A stretch of 64,000 nucleotides of DNA, taken from the NCBI GenBank assembly GCA_033851955.1, contig JAWSVK010000006.1:201052-265051 (forward strand), written 5' to 3'. This stretch comes from Profundibacter sp033851955. Its GTDB lineage: Bacteria > Pseudomonadota > Alphaproteobacteria > Rhodobacterales > Rhodobacteraceae. The position numbers and the translations under genes were made by a program. Each line of letters opens with the position of its first letter. The stretch's first letter is position 1. A model generated the notes under the pieces. That model worked only from the letters and a program-made list of their open reading frames with translations. It was not told where the DNA came from and did no database searches. Positions 52,465 through 61,103 of this stretch are shown piece after piece.

Positions 52465-52740
52465 TCACTGTGAGTTTGTCAAATACAGGATCGCCACCAC
52501 AAACAAGGGTGGAACAATGTAAACCAGCACGATCAATTTCTTGCGAAATCCGCCTTCATATTCGGCCATGCCGTCTTCTATATAGGTATCTCGGGCCAAG
52601 AGATCACCCCCCTCGGGCGGATTGGCGTCCCATTCTTTTTCCAGCCTTTCCCGTCGGATAGATCGTGAAAAGATCGAGATAGCGAAATAGATCACACTCA
52701 GGCCAATAAAACCCAGCACAATTAGTCGAATAAGTCCCAT
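52465..52740 (-). CDS. Small two-helix membrane protein in the AAA block
   Basis: 91 aa. An N-terminal helix (IRLIVLGFIGLSVIYFAISI), a basic-then-acidic middle (RRERLEKEWDANPPEGGDLL) and a C-terminal helix (LIVLVYIVPPLFVVAILYLT). Positive charges after the first helix suggest the loop is cytoplasmic. It is one base from the 449-aa gene upstream and 7 from the DUF1523-like gene downstream, so it is surely co-transcribed. No family recognised. Confidence 0.75.
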   Translation of the reverse strand: MGLIRLIVLGFIGLSVIYFAISIFSRSIRRERLEKEWDANPPEGGDLLARDTYIEDGMAEYEGGFRKKLIVLVYIVPPLFVVAILYLTNSQ

Positions 52741-52741
52741 A

Positions 52742-54091
52742 CTAATTCCTCCTTACCGCGCCCCAAGGGCCAACCAACTCAATCAATTCCTCAGGGCCAG
52801 GCGTTGCCACGGGTTCTTCCATCGGCTCGCCATCGCCATATAACGCCTTGCGCGCGCCAGCTTTGTCCACTTGATATTCCTGTTCTAGAAACTCGGCAAC
52901 ATATGTTTTCTTGGCGTCGGGCCATTCGGAATAGGAATGGTAAAACCGCTCTTTATGGCAAATGAACAGTTGGCGAATGTCCATCGGTGTTAACGCGGCC
53001 AGCAACATATTGACCAAATCCCGATCTGCATGAGGTTTAGAGCGCAGTGTGTAAAAATAGGCTGGGTGATCCGAAGTGATGCGCGGCCATTTCCCGCCCG
53101 CCTGTGCCCAACGCAATAATTCGGCCAAGCCATGAAACTCTTTCGGCATATCTGCCGCATATCGCCGTGTCAGGGCCCTGATATCACGCGGTGTTACATG
53201 ATCTAAATCTTCGCCCTTTTGGCTTGCCACATCGACGGTGATAAAGTCCATTTTTTGTTGCAAAATCGCGGCTGCATTCACGCCACGCGCTTTTACGATG
53301 GGTTCAACTAGGTCGTTCAACTCGAGGAAAATCGCGATCTCGTTTCGGTCACTAAAATCAAATGTATACGCAATTGGCAGCTTACCCAACGCGGCCTTAT
53401 CGCCCGCACAGATCGCCGCTGGATGTTCAAAATTGCGAAACACATAAAGGCCGTCAAAATGCTTGGTCCAGAAATTACCCTGATTAAAGCTCATCTTTTT
53501 CAGGCGCAAAGGCGCGCGGGTCACGTCGCCGGTTTTCTTGGCCAACCCGATCATCTCCGCGATCAAAACGTCGTCCCACCATGTGTCATCCTCGCGACGG
53601 AACTGCTCGACCTTTTTGGCCAGCGCCTCGGCGGATTTCACGTGTGCTTCTGTCGTGTCGGCTTCCACGGTCACTTGGCGAATGTCGAACAAGCGCACGG
53701 CTTCCTCGACGGAATAGACCGAGTTTAACAACTCACCCGCCACCGCGTCCTTGGCCGTCAGGGCAAACAATTGCGCCTCGTTTTCATCGATGAATTGGCG
53801 TAAAATTCCGCGTGACGTGGAAAACTGCGCGTTCAACAAAGGCGCTGTTTTTTGCTCGGTGGTTAGCAGAATGAACTGCCGATTGCAGCCACCCTCATTC
53901 AAATACAGATGGTCCTTCATGCTATCACCTACCTCGGGAGAATATCCAGAAATATCAATGTGAAAAGATTTCAACCGGGTCCTTTTACCCGTCAATTGTT
54001 TCAGCGCCCGATTGTACCGATCAACCAACGCAGGCGAAGATATGCGGATCAGATTGCCAAACATCAGACCGCGTTCGATAAGGCGTTTCAT
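52742..54091 (-). CDS. 449-aa uncharacterised protein of the AAA block
   Basis: 449 aa, soluble. Two apparent halves: residues about 1-150 start RGLMFGNLIRISSPALVDRY and include FILLTTEQKTAPLLNAQFST, and about 150-449 hold helical parts with FNQGNFWTKHFDGLYVFRNF and YFYTLRSKPHADRDLVNMLL. The polar C-terminal tail (PMEEPVATPGPEELIELVG) looks disordered. No catalytic motif or known domain was recognised; I recall similar proteins as a Rhodobacterales-restricted DUF. Its ATG overlaps the stop of the upstream membrane-protein gene by 4 bases. Confidence 0.75.
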   Translation of the reverse strand: MKRLIERGLMFGNLIRISSPALVDRYNRALKQLTGKRTRLKSFHIDISGYSPEVGDSMKDHLYLNEGGCNRQFILLTTEQKTAPLLNAQFSTSRGILRQFIDENEAQLFALTAKDAVAGELLNSVYSVEEAVRLFDIRQVTVEADTTEAHVKSAEALAKKVEQFRREDDTWWDDVLIAEMIGLAKKTGDVTRAPLRLKKMSFNQGNFWTKHFDGLYVFRNFEHPAAICAGDKAALGKLPIAYTFDFSDRNEIAIFLELNDLVEPIVKARGVNAAAILQQKMDFITVDVASQKGEDLDHVTPRDIRALTRRYAADMPKEFHGLAELLRWAQAGGKWPRITSDHPAYFYTLRSKPHADRDLVNMLLAALTPMDIRQLFICHKERFYHSYSEWPDAKKTYVAEFLEQEYQVDKAGARKALYGDGEPMEEPVATPGPEELIELVGPWGAVRRN

Positions 54092-54450
54092 TTAATACTC
54101 CTAAGAGCCAATTTTTCGGGTCTTGTTCGCATAAAGAAACGAATTCCAAACGCCGAGAGAAACAGGAAATACGCCAATTTGAGCGGATTGGCCGAGCGAA
54201 CAAGTGCCTCCCACGCCCAGTCAGGCCCGAACATATGATAGGCAGTTGTCGACGGCCAATAGGTATCCCATCGGTGGAAATCAACTTGCAAGCCAAAGAC
54301 ATACAAAACCGCAAATACTATTAGTAAGCCGCGAACCACACCAACCATTGCGCCGACACCGTCCAGTTTTGCGCGTCTGCCCATCCAAAGGCCGATCAAC
54401 ACGGGTAGCCCAAAATCGACAAAGAGGGATATAAAAATAAAGATCGTCAC
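54088..54450 (-). CDS. Small membrane protein between AAA ATPase and 449-aa gene
   Basis: 120 aa with about three helices: FIFISLFVDFGLPVLIGLWM, GVVRGLLIVFAVLYVFGLQV and LKLAYFLFLSAFGIRFFMRT. The GRRAKLDGVGAMVGVVRGLL segment is loosely like CvpA-type membrane proteins, but the length and pattern do not settle it. It lies 6 bases after the ATPase gene and overlaps the 449-aa gene, so its stoichiometric production with both is likely. It may be the membrane anchor of the complex. Confidence 0.75.
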   Translation of the reverse strand: MTIFIFISLFVDFGLPVLIGLWMGRRAKLDGVGAMVGVVRGLLIVFAVLYVFGLQVDFHRWDTYWPSTTAYHMFGPDWAWEALVRSANPLKLAYFLFLSAFGIRFFMRTRPEKLALRSIK

Positions 54451-54456
54451 GGAACG

Positions 54457-56391
54457 TTACCCCTTCCCCGCCAGATACCGCCGATTGGCTTCTTCCATCC
54501 GCCCCATATCCCTCACCGCATTTTCAATCGCGATTTCGTCCGATTTATCCGCATAGCGGAATTCAGAATCCGCATAACGGTTGATCTCTTGGATCACCAT
54601 TTCAACAGAAATCGGCTGAGTCATCTCGGTGATCATCCCTAGTTTTTCGTCATAACTTTTGAACAGGAACAGATCAGGTTCTTCCATCCATTCGTCCGGC
54701 AGCTCAAAATCCATTGCCCGCACTTTGACGGCATCGGTGATGTTTTTAATCGCTCGTCCTGTGAACCGCGGATCGGCCTCTTGAATGCCCTTCAGGTATG
54801 TCCCCAATTTGGCAATCGTATCCAGTGCACCGATGTCTTTGGACACTTTTTCAAATACCGCAAGCAGCCCGTCTTCATGCGGTTTGGAATGCCCATCAAA
54901 CGACGCCGCCACGGCCTTTTTGATTTCCTGTGCGGCGAACAATTCATGATCGCCTGTCGGGATCGAGTGGTTCTTGCCCATCAGTAGATGCAAAATATCA
55001 ACGTAATCCTCGCGGGTTTGTGGCCCATCAACAAGGAACCGTGCACCAGCCCGTTGGCGCAAAGCATCGTCTACGTTCTCGGGGTAATTCGAAAACATCC
55101 CGAACGTGCAATTGCCGCGCACCACCGTATTGGCGCCCGCAAAGCTCTCCATCAAAACGGCCGTAATCTCAAGCTGACCCGCTGAGGATTGCCGGTCGCC
55201 ACGCTTGCCCGCCAGCTGGTCAATATCGTCAATCGTGCCAAAGCCGATCACATTGGGATCGAGCACATTGTTGATAAATGCCTTGGCATTTTGGCCGGAT
55301 TTGCCCTGATAGCTGTCGATGCTATCTGTGCTCAGGTTCTGGAACTTGAATGGATAATCCGCCACTTCGCAATAGCCTGAGATCAGCCCCGCCATCATTT
55401 GGATCAGCGTGGTCTTACCAGTTCCTGGCGCGCCGTCGCCCATGAAGGTAAATATAAACCCACCCATTTCCGCGAACGGGTTTAGCTTGCGTTCAAAATC
55501 GTAAGCCATCAACATTTTCGACAATTTCACGGCCTGATATTTGGCGATGTGGTTGCCCACCACCTCATTCGGTTTCTTGAACGTCATGGTCAGCTTGCTG
55601 CCCTTGCCCGCCCGTGCCGGAGTGAAGCCCGCGATGGTTAGATCGTCCGCTTCCACCTTGTAGGATGCCGCGCTAAAGGCCGCCAGCCGCGGTGCATTTT
55701 GTGCTCGCAATGCGACTTTTTCCATCACCTGTTCGGCAAAGGCCAACACACAGGCAATCAGCTTGGGTTCTTCATCGACGAAGGTTGCCAAGTCCTGGTC
55801 CAACTCCCACAACGCGCCATGCAATGCGAGTTGTGCGTTGCCTGTTAGTATCTCCTCAACCTCGCCGATTTCGACAGTCACTTCGGACGCGTGTGGTGCC
55901 AGCAAAAACGACGTGGCATTGGCAAATGTATACAGCGTCGCCAAAGCCTCTGCCGCCAGCAATTCAGTGAACTCGCCCTTTTTTCCAGCCGCCAACGAGC
56001 TTTCCAAATTGTCCTTTTTCAGTGCCACCAATCCGGTTTGCTCGGCGAACCCTTCGCCCACCGCCAGAGCAATCGCAACGGCGCGGCGCAGGTTGTGCAT
56101 TACGTTTGCTTGCAGGGGCGACACCAAAGGATCATCCCCGTCGCTTGCTTCAATCCGTTCCAACAACCGAACCCCCTCAGGGCGCGCGGTTGATCGCGTA
56201 ACCAACCCCGGCGTGGTGCTGCGAAACCGGCGCCGTGTGCCTATACCCGCGGATTTTTCCTTGGCCTCAACCACCTTTGGTTTGGCGATCCGTGGGGTAT
56301 GATCCAACCCGTCCAACATGCCCGCAGCTGCATCATAATGCTTGCGAATATCCGCTTCAGGCAGTTCCATTTGGTCAGATGGCATACTCAT
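54457..56391 (-). CDS. Classical AAA-family ATPase of an uncharacterised module
   Basis: 644 aa; ATG 56391 has GAGGAA upstream. The N-terminal 300 residues are unrecognised and mostly helical. The ATPase core has Walker A GDGAPGTGKTT (about 318-328), a pore-loop-like SYQGKSGQNAKAFI (Tyr361), Walker B FGTIDDIDQLAGKRG (about 384-397), sensor-1 Asn435 in FGMFSNYPEN and an arginine-finger region DDALRQRAGARF. These match the katanin/Vps4/ClpB-like classical AAA pattern, including ID.L..KRG after Walker B, but the second acidic residue is Asp389, not the usual Glu. A hexameric remodeller is likely; its substrate may be the coiled-coil protein three genes upstream. Confidence 0.9.
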   Translation of the reverse strand: MSMPSDQMELPEADIRKHYDAAAGMLDGLDHTPRIAKPKVVEAKEKSAGIGTRRRFRSTTPGLVTRSTARPEGVRLLERIEASDGDDPLVSPLQANVMHNLRRAVAIALAVGEGFAEQTGLVALKKDNLESSLAAGKKGEFTELLAAEALATLYTFANATSFLLAPHASEVTVEIGEVEEILTGNAQLALHGALWELDQDLATFVDEEPKLIACVLAFAEQVMEKVALRAQNAPRLAAFSAASYKVEADDLTIAGFTPARAGKGSKLTMTFKKPNEVVGNHIAKYQAVKLSKMLMAYDFERKLNPFAEMGGFIFTFMGDGAPGTGKTTLIQMMAGLISGYCEVADYPFKFQNLSTDSIDSYQGKSGQNAKAFINNVLDPNVIGFGTIDDIDQLAGKRGDRQSSAGQLEITAVLMESFAGANTVVRGNCTFGMFSNYPENVDDALRQRAGARFLVDGPQTREDYVDILHLLMGKNHSIPTGDHELFAAQEIKKAVAASFDGHSKPHEDGLLAVFEKVSKDIGALDTIAKLGTYLKGIQEADPRFTGRAIKNITDAVKVRAMDFELPDEWMEEPDLFLFKSYDEKLGMITEMTQPISVEMVIQEINRYADSEFRYADKSDEIAIENAVRDMGRMEEANRRYLAGKG

Positions 56392-56442
56392 AAATAGTTC
56401 CTCATTTTTGTTCTCAAAATATCCCCGCCGGAGGCAAGAAAA

Positions 56443-57573
56443 TTATCTATAGCTCAACACTCGCCCCTGCGGAGACACCACAAATTTGCGCACCGAATTA
56501 AACCCCTTGGGTTGTTTCTCTTCCAACACCTGATAGGGTTTTTGCGGCAAAATAATCGCCCGCTCGGTCCGTGTCGCACCGGTGTCCGCCCCGTGGCCCG
56601 AAAACGGATCCAGCGCAAAAATCTGCCGTTCAACCTTGCCGAACCAGCCGGATTTTTCCTCAACCGAACGCTCGCTCTCCAACTCTTCCATAGTCCACGC
56701 CAGCGCCCAATCTTCACCCGCAGGCGCGTCGGCCTCTTCAAGCACTTCACGCAAAGGGCCACTTTGACGTGTGAACGCGCTTGAATACATCGGCCCCACA
56801 TGGAAGCGGCGCAATCGTTTAGGATGCAGATCGTCGAAATCTTCGTCAAACCCCTTGGCGATTGTCAGCAGTTTTAACCCCGCCATCGCCTGCGCCATCA
56901 GATGTGCTTGGGCTTCAGGCCAGCGGCGTTGGTCTTTGGGCAAGGCGTCGGAACCCGTGTCCTCGACCTCCAACAAGTAAATCACTGGCAAGTTCACTTG
57001 GCTGTCGTAGACCGCCCAATGCACCAGATATCGCCGCCGATCCGCGCCGTCATTGCCTTGCCACAACGCTTCGGGATCATTCTGTGGCCAGAACAATTCG
57101 CCCTTTTGCAACTCTTCATAGTATAGCCGCTGCGACATCGCGTATTGCAGTTTGGTTGGAATTTCCAAGTCGCCCACAATCTTGCGGATCATCTCGTCTT
57201 TAAGCTCGGATTTGACTGGCATATTGCGTAAATGACGCTCGGATTGATGCGCGTCATTGGCCATGGTCATCAGCTCTTGGGCTATGGGAAAGCCGCTTTC
57301 GACACGGTCAAAATCCAACTCGCCTGCCATCGGCCCAGCAATCCGCCCTGTCATCAGGTATTTGTTGGCCAGCGCCCCGAATGTGCGCGACAAACCCTGA
57401 ATGTAACGTCCAAGGATCGCCACGTCGGCCTTGCTCAGCCGCCCCTCAGATTCCATCGCCCCCGCCACCCGCGCCAAATGCGTTGTGATCTTGTCAAACT
57501 TGGCAAAATACCGCCGCGCCGTTAGGGCGTCGTTTAACTGGGCGTGGTCTTGGGTCAGGTCAGTTTTTGTCAC
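56443..57573 (-). CDS. 376-aa uncharacterised protein of the AAA block
   Basis: 376 aa, soluble. A helical N-terminal half (about 1-140, ARRYFAKFDKITTHLARVAG) precedes an alpha/beta half (about 150-376) with ELFWPQNDPEALWQGNDGAD, RRRYLVHWAVYDSQVNLPVI and YLLEVEDTGSDALPKD. The C-terminus FNSVRKFVVSPQGRVLSYR is well formed. No known domain recognised. It starts inside the 69-aa membrane-protein gene (14-base overlap) and ends 51 bases before the ATPase gene. Likely an adaptor or scaffold in the complex. Confidence 0.78.
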   Translation of the reverse strand: MTKTDLTQDHAQLNDALTARRYFAKFDKITTHLARVAGAMESEGRLSKADVAILGRYIQGLSRTFGALANKYLMTGRIAGPMAGELDFDRVESGFPIAQELMTMANDAHQSERHLRNMPVKSELKDEMIRKIVGDLEIPTKLQYAMSQRLYYEELQKGELFWPQNDPEALWQGNDGADRRRYLVHWAVYDSQVNLPVIYLLEVEDTGSDALPKDQRRWPEAQAHLMAQAMAGLKLLTIAKGFDEDFDDLHPKRLRRFHVGPMYSSAFTRQSGPLREVLEEADAPAGEDWALAWTMEELESERSVEEKSGWFGKVERQIFALDPFSGHGADTGATRTERAIILPQKPYQVLEEKQPKGFNSVRKFVVSPQGRVLSYR

Positions 57574-57769
57574 GCCGTTTGCTCCAGAATTGAAAAAGTT
57601 TCACCGATGGGTAAGCAAAGAAACAACCGAAAAAGAGAAACCCATCAATGTATAAAGATACGTTTGGCCCGAAGAAATAGTTCCAACCGGAGGTCGCTCC
57701 GTTTTTGGAGGCAGCAAATGCCATCAAAACAATTGCGATCAACAGTGGGTGTTTTCGGACAAAATCCAA
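57560..57769 (-). CDS. 69-aa two-helix membrane protein, TTG start
   Basis: The frame starts with TTG 57769, with GGTGGG 6 bases before it, 3 bases after the stop of the coiled-coil gene. Two helices are visible (HPLLIAIVLMAFAASKNGAT and LYIDGFLFFGCFFAYPSVKL) and a basic C-terminus (FWSKRRDKN). It overlaps the 376-aa gene by 14 bases. The exact fit between two genes of the block argues that it is real, though it is short and unrecognised. It could hold the complex at the membrane. Confidence 0.6.
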   Translation of the reverse strand: MDFVRKHPLLIAIVLMAFAASKNGATSGWNYFFGPNVSLYIDGFLFFGCFFAYPSVKLFQFWSKRRDKN

Positions 57770-57772
57770 GCG

Positions 57773-58843
57773 TTACCCACCATACAGATTCTTGTCATGC
57801 TTCTCGACGATTTCCGAGAACCGCCGCGCGAACCGCTCGTCCGCTTTGGCCTTTTGCTCCAAAACCTTGCGGGCAAACACCATGTGGTCCTCGTGGGCTT
57901 CCATCATGTCGGCCATCCGTTGGTTGGTGGCTGACCCGATCGCCGCCATTGCAGCCTGCGCTTCTTGGTCCGTTTCGACGCCAATTTCGTTGATCCGGTG
58001 CGCTACATCTTGTTGCTGTGCGGTTTTCAACGATTTGGTCAGCGCGTCATACAGGACCACCCGCTGTTTGGTGTCTGTTTGCAGCTTGTTGATCAAAACC
58101 ATCTGCGTCGCCGCCTGGTTTTGCAGTGAATCGATCCACGTCTTGCCGGTCTCGATATACCGCTCAAGCGTTTGCGATTTGGCCAGTTTGACCTGCTCTT
58201 CTTGCACCATCTCGTTGTAGCCAGAGTTCAGTTCGGCCAGTTCAGTTTCCAATTTGGTCCGCGCCGCGGCATCCTGCTCAACCGAAATTTTATTTTCGAG
58301 CGTGATAATTTTCGGGTCCATCGCCAAAATTTCGGAGCGCAAGGTTTCCAGCTCGCCCACGGTCAATTCACGATCATCCAGTGTCTCGGTCAGGTTCACC
58401 GACACCTTTTCCTTTTGCACGTTCAATTCGGCCAACTGCCCTTCGAGCAGCTTGACGATCACGTCAGATTTGGAAATCAGGTCTTGGACTTTTTCATCAA
58501 CCGAGGCGCCGCGAATACGTTCTTGGCGCATTGAATCTGCTTTGGCTTTTGAGAATATGCCGATGAATGTTTCCATTCCGGTCTTATTGCGCATCTCGTC
58601 AAAATCTTTTGAGAACCCAGCGGTGACGTCGTCCAGACCCATGATCAGGTCGGCAATATTGGCGTTCATTAATTCGGTATGCGCGTGCACATCATCCAGC
58701 GTGGCGTTTTCGACATCGATGTTGATGCCCTTGTCCAACTTGCTGCGCGCCGCATCAATACGGCCAGTGATCTCTGATATTTTGCTCTGCGCGGCTGCAA
58801 CCTGCTCTTGGGATTCTTTAATCTGTGCGTCGAAATTGGCCAT
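57773..58843 (-). CDS. Long coiled-coil protein heading the AAA block (TelA/PspA-like layout)
   Basis: 356 aa, no membrane helix, starting MANFDAQIKESQEQVAAAQS. It is almost entirely helical with heptad-like stretches at about 1-40, 115-225 and 300-350, and an internal KTGMETFIGIFSKAKADSMR segment. GARRAY-like strong hydrophobic cores are absent. The long-helix layout recalls TelA-family and PspA/ESCRT-III-like proteins; TelA likeness (KLLEGQLAELNVQKEKVSVN then TGKTWIDSLQNQAATQMVLI) is suggestive only. GAGGAG precedes the ATG. As first gene of the operon it may be the most abundant component and the ATPase substrate. Confidence 0.8.
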   Translation of the reverse strand: MANFDAQIKESQEQVAAAQSKISEITGRIDAARSKLDKGINIDVENATLDDVHAHTELMNANIADLIMGLDDVTAGFSKDFDEMRNKTGMETFIGIFSKAKADSMRQERIRGASVDEKVQDLISKSDVIVKLLEGQLAELNVQKEKVSVNLTETLDDRELTVGELETLRSEILAMDPKIITLENKISVEQDAAARTKLETELAELNSGYNEMVQEEQVKLAKSQTLERYIETGKTWIDSLQNQAATQMVLINKLQTDTKQRVVLYDALTKSLKTAQQQDVAHRINEIGVETDQEAQAAMAAIGSATNQRMADMMEAHEDHMVFARKVLEQKAKADERFARRFSEIVEKHDKNLYGG

Positions 58844-58940
58844 TTTGGCTCCTCAATAATGAATACAATAATTGATATATGGGTGTTCTTACCTGAAATT
58901 TCAAAGCGGTAACATCCCGTTTTCGTCATTTGTTGCATTG

Positions 58941-58954
58941 CTGCCCATGGGCAG
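58941..58954. promoter_or_regulatory. 14-bp perfect palindrome in the divergent promoter of the AAA block
   Basis: CTGCCCATGGGCAG is a perfect palindrome in the 129-bp gap between the coiled-coil gene (minus) and the M20 peptidase gene (plus), 19 bases before the latter's ATG. The gap is otherwise A/T rich. Its place makes it a candidate operator for one or both directions; the binding protein is unknown. Confidence 0.45.
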
Positions 58955-58972
58955 GTTGGTTAGATTTACGGA

Positions 58973-60265
58973 ATGAATATAACAACATCAGACCGACTCA
59001 TCAAAGAAATTGAAACCCGCCGCGAGGCGCTGATTGAGCTGACCCAACAGCTAATTCGCATTCCGACGCTAAATCCGCCGGGTTTGAAGTACCGCGAGAT
59101 TTGCACGTTCTTGGCCGAACGGCTGGGGCAGTCAGGTTTTGAAATCGAATTGATCCGCGCCGAGGGGGCCATTGCTGACAGCGATGAATACCCGCGTTGG
59201 AACATTATTGCCCGCCATGAGGGCGCCCAAACTGGGGAATGCGTGCACTTCAACAGCCACCATGATGTGGTCGAGGTTGGCCACGGCTGGACACGTGATC
59301 CGTTTGGCGGCGAGCTGGATGATGGTAAAATCTATGGCCGCGGAGCCTGTGATATGAAGGGTGGTTTGGCAACCTCAATCATCGCGGCCGAGGCGTTTAT
59401 TGCGATCTGTCCTAACTATGCGGGCGCGATTGAAATCAGCGCCACCGCGGACGAGGAATCCGGTGGTTTTGGCGGAGTCGCCTACCTGGCCGAAAAAGGG
59501 TATTTCAATCCTGATCGCGTGCACCATGTCATCATTCCGGAACCGTTGAACAAGGACCGTATATGTCTGGGCCACCGCGGCGTTTGGTGGGCCGAAATCG
59601 AAACACAGGGGCGGATTGCGCATGGCTCGATGCCGTTTCTTGGTGACTGTGCGGTGCGCCATATGGGGGCCGTATTGGACCAAATGGAGGAACATTTGTT
59701 CCCACTGCTGGCCAGCAAACGCACCGACATGCCGGTGGTGCCGGACGGGGCCAAGCAGTCCACTTTGAACATCAACTCGATCCACGGTGGCGCGGTTGAG
59801 CAGGATCCTGATTACACAGGCCTGCCAGCCCCTTGTGTGCCCGACCGTTGCCGTATCATCATTGATCGGCGTTTTTTGATCGAAGAAGACATTGATGAGG
59901 TAAAATCCGAAGTTGCCGAGATGCTGGAAAAAATCAAAGCCGAGCGACCCGATTTCGAATATGAAATCCGCGATCTGTTCGAGGTGCAGCCAACCATGAC
60001 GGCGCAAGATGCCCCAGTTGTGCAAACCGTGGCCAAGGCCATCGAGGCGGTGATGGACAAAAAACCCGAATATGTGGTGTCACCTGGCACTTATGACCAA
60101 AAACACATCGACCGGATCGGCAAGTTGAAAAACTGTATTGCCTATGGGCCGGGGATACTTGATCTGGCACACCAGCCTGACGAATGGATCGGCGTGCAGG
60201 ATATGGTTGATAGCGCCCAAGTTATGGCTTTGGCCTTGGCGGATTTGCTTATTCCGAAGGTGTGA
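58973..60265 (+). CDS. M20-family metallopeptidase (ArgE/DapE-like deacylase)
   Basis: 430 aa. Zinc ligands are visible in CVHFNSHHDVVEVGHGWTRD (first His plus Asp), YGRGACDMKGGLATSIIAAE (bridging Asp), SATADEESGGFGGVAYLAEK (catalytic Glu pair) and a late VVSPGTYDQKHIDRIG region. The fold and motifs match acetylornithine deacetylase / succinyl-diaminopimelate desuccinylase; which amide is cut is not determined. The 3' end overlaps the convergent panC end by 17 bases. It shares a promoter gap with the AAA block but there is no sign of functional linkage. Confidence 0.9.
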   Translation: MNITTSDRLIKEIETRREALIELTQQLIRIPTLNPPGLKYREICTFLAERLGQSGFEIELIRAEGAIADSDEYPRWNIIARHEGAQTGECVHFNSHHDVVEVGHGWTRDPFGGELDDGKIYGRGACDMKGGLATSIIAAEAFIAICPNYAGAIEISATADEESGGFGGVAYLAEKGYFNPDRVHHVIIPEPLNKDRICLGHRGVWWAEIETQGRIAHGSMPFLGDCAVRHMGAVLDQMEEHLFPLLASKRTDMPVVPDGAKQSTLNINSIHGGAVEQDPDYTGLPAPCVPDRCRIIIDRRFLIEEDIDEVKSEVAEMLEKIKAERPDFEYEIRDLFEVQPTMTAQDAPVVQTVAKAIEAVMDKKPEYVVSPGTYDQKHIDRIGKLKNCIAYGPGILDLAHQPDEWIGVQDMVDSAQVMALALADLLIPKV

Positions 60266-61103
60266 TAGCGATATTGTCGATCAATCGCACACCGTCGAGC
60301 CATGCCGCGACCAATAATCTGGCGGGCTGATTAAGCATATCTAGTGGTGCCAATCCGTTGGCTGCGCGCAATTCAAGATACTCAACCTTGGTAAATCCCG
60401 CGGCTAGAATATTGGCACGCGCGCGGGAAATGGCTTCGTCCGTGACAGTACCATTCAGGACATCCAATGCGGTCGCATTCAGCGCCTGATAAAGTGCAGG
60501 AGCAATCTTACGTCCGGCGTCCGACAGCTTCAAATTGCGAGATGATTGTGCCAAACCGTCCCCGTCACGAATTGTTGGACAACCGATGACAGTTATTGGA
60601 ATGTCCAAATCTTGCGCCATACGTGTCACAACCTGCAACTGCTGGTAATCTTTTTCGCCAAAAAATGCGGTGTCTGCGCCGGTCTGCAAAAACAGTTTGC
60701 AAACAACCGTAGCAACGCCATCGAAATGCCCCGGACGGCCTGCGCCGCACAACCCGTCTGAAATACCCGACACTGTGATGGAGCTTGAAAAAGTTTCTGG
60801 ATACACCTGATCCAGATCGGGCACATAAACCACATCCGCGCCCAACGGTTCCAATAATTTTGCATCCTGATGTTCGGTACGTGGGTAGCTTTGCAGATCT
60901 TTTGGGTCATTAAATTGTGTTGGATTGACAAAAATGGTCACCACCACACGGTCAGATTGCGCCTTGGCGGCCTTGACCAAACTTAAGTGTCCCTGATGCA
61001 GTGCGCCCATTGTCGGCACCACAGCAATGCGTTCGCCAGCGGCGCGCCAATCTTTGGTAACAGCACGCATTTCGGCAAGCGTGCGCAGAATGGAAATGGT
61101 CAT
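60249..61103 (-). CDS. panC: Pantothenate synthetase
   Basis: 284 aa. The adenylation site has AVVPTMGALHQGHLSLVKAA, containing the HIGH-like motif, TIFVNPTQFNDPKDLQSYPR follows and AFFGEKDYQQLQVVTRMAQD is the family's FGEKDxQQ block, then IRDGDGLAQSSRNLKLS. It joins pantoate and beta-alanine to pantothenate for coenzyme A. The start overlaps panB by 4 bases, giving the usual panB-panC coupling. Confidence 0.97.
   Translation of the reverse strand: MTISILRTLAEMRAVTKDWRAAGERIAVVPTMGALHQGHLSLVKAAKAQSDRVVVTIFVNPTQFNDPKDLQSYPRTEHQDAKLLEPLGADVVYVPDLDQVYPETFSSSITVSGISDGLCGAGRPGHFDGVATVVCKLFLQTGADTAFFGEKDYQQLQVVTRMAQDLDIPITVIGCPTIRDGDGLAQSSRNLKLSDAGRKIAPALYQALNATALDVLNGTVTDEAISRARANILAAGFTKVEYLELRAANGLAPLDMLNQPARLLVAAWLDGVRLIDNIAITPSE

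Noticed and set aside
59375..60025. 216-codon minus-strand open frame
   Set aside because: Antisense to the M20 peptidase, whose zinc-site motifs are intact.
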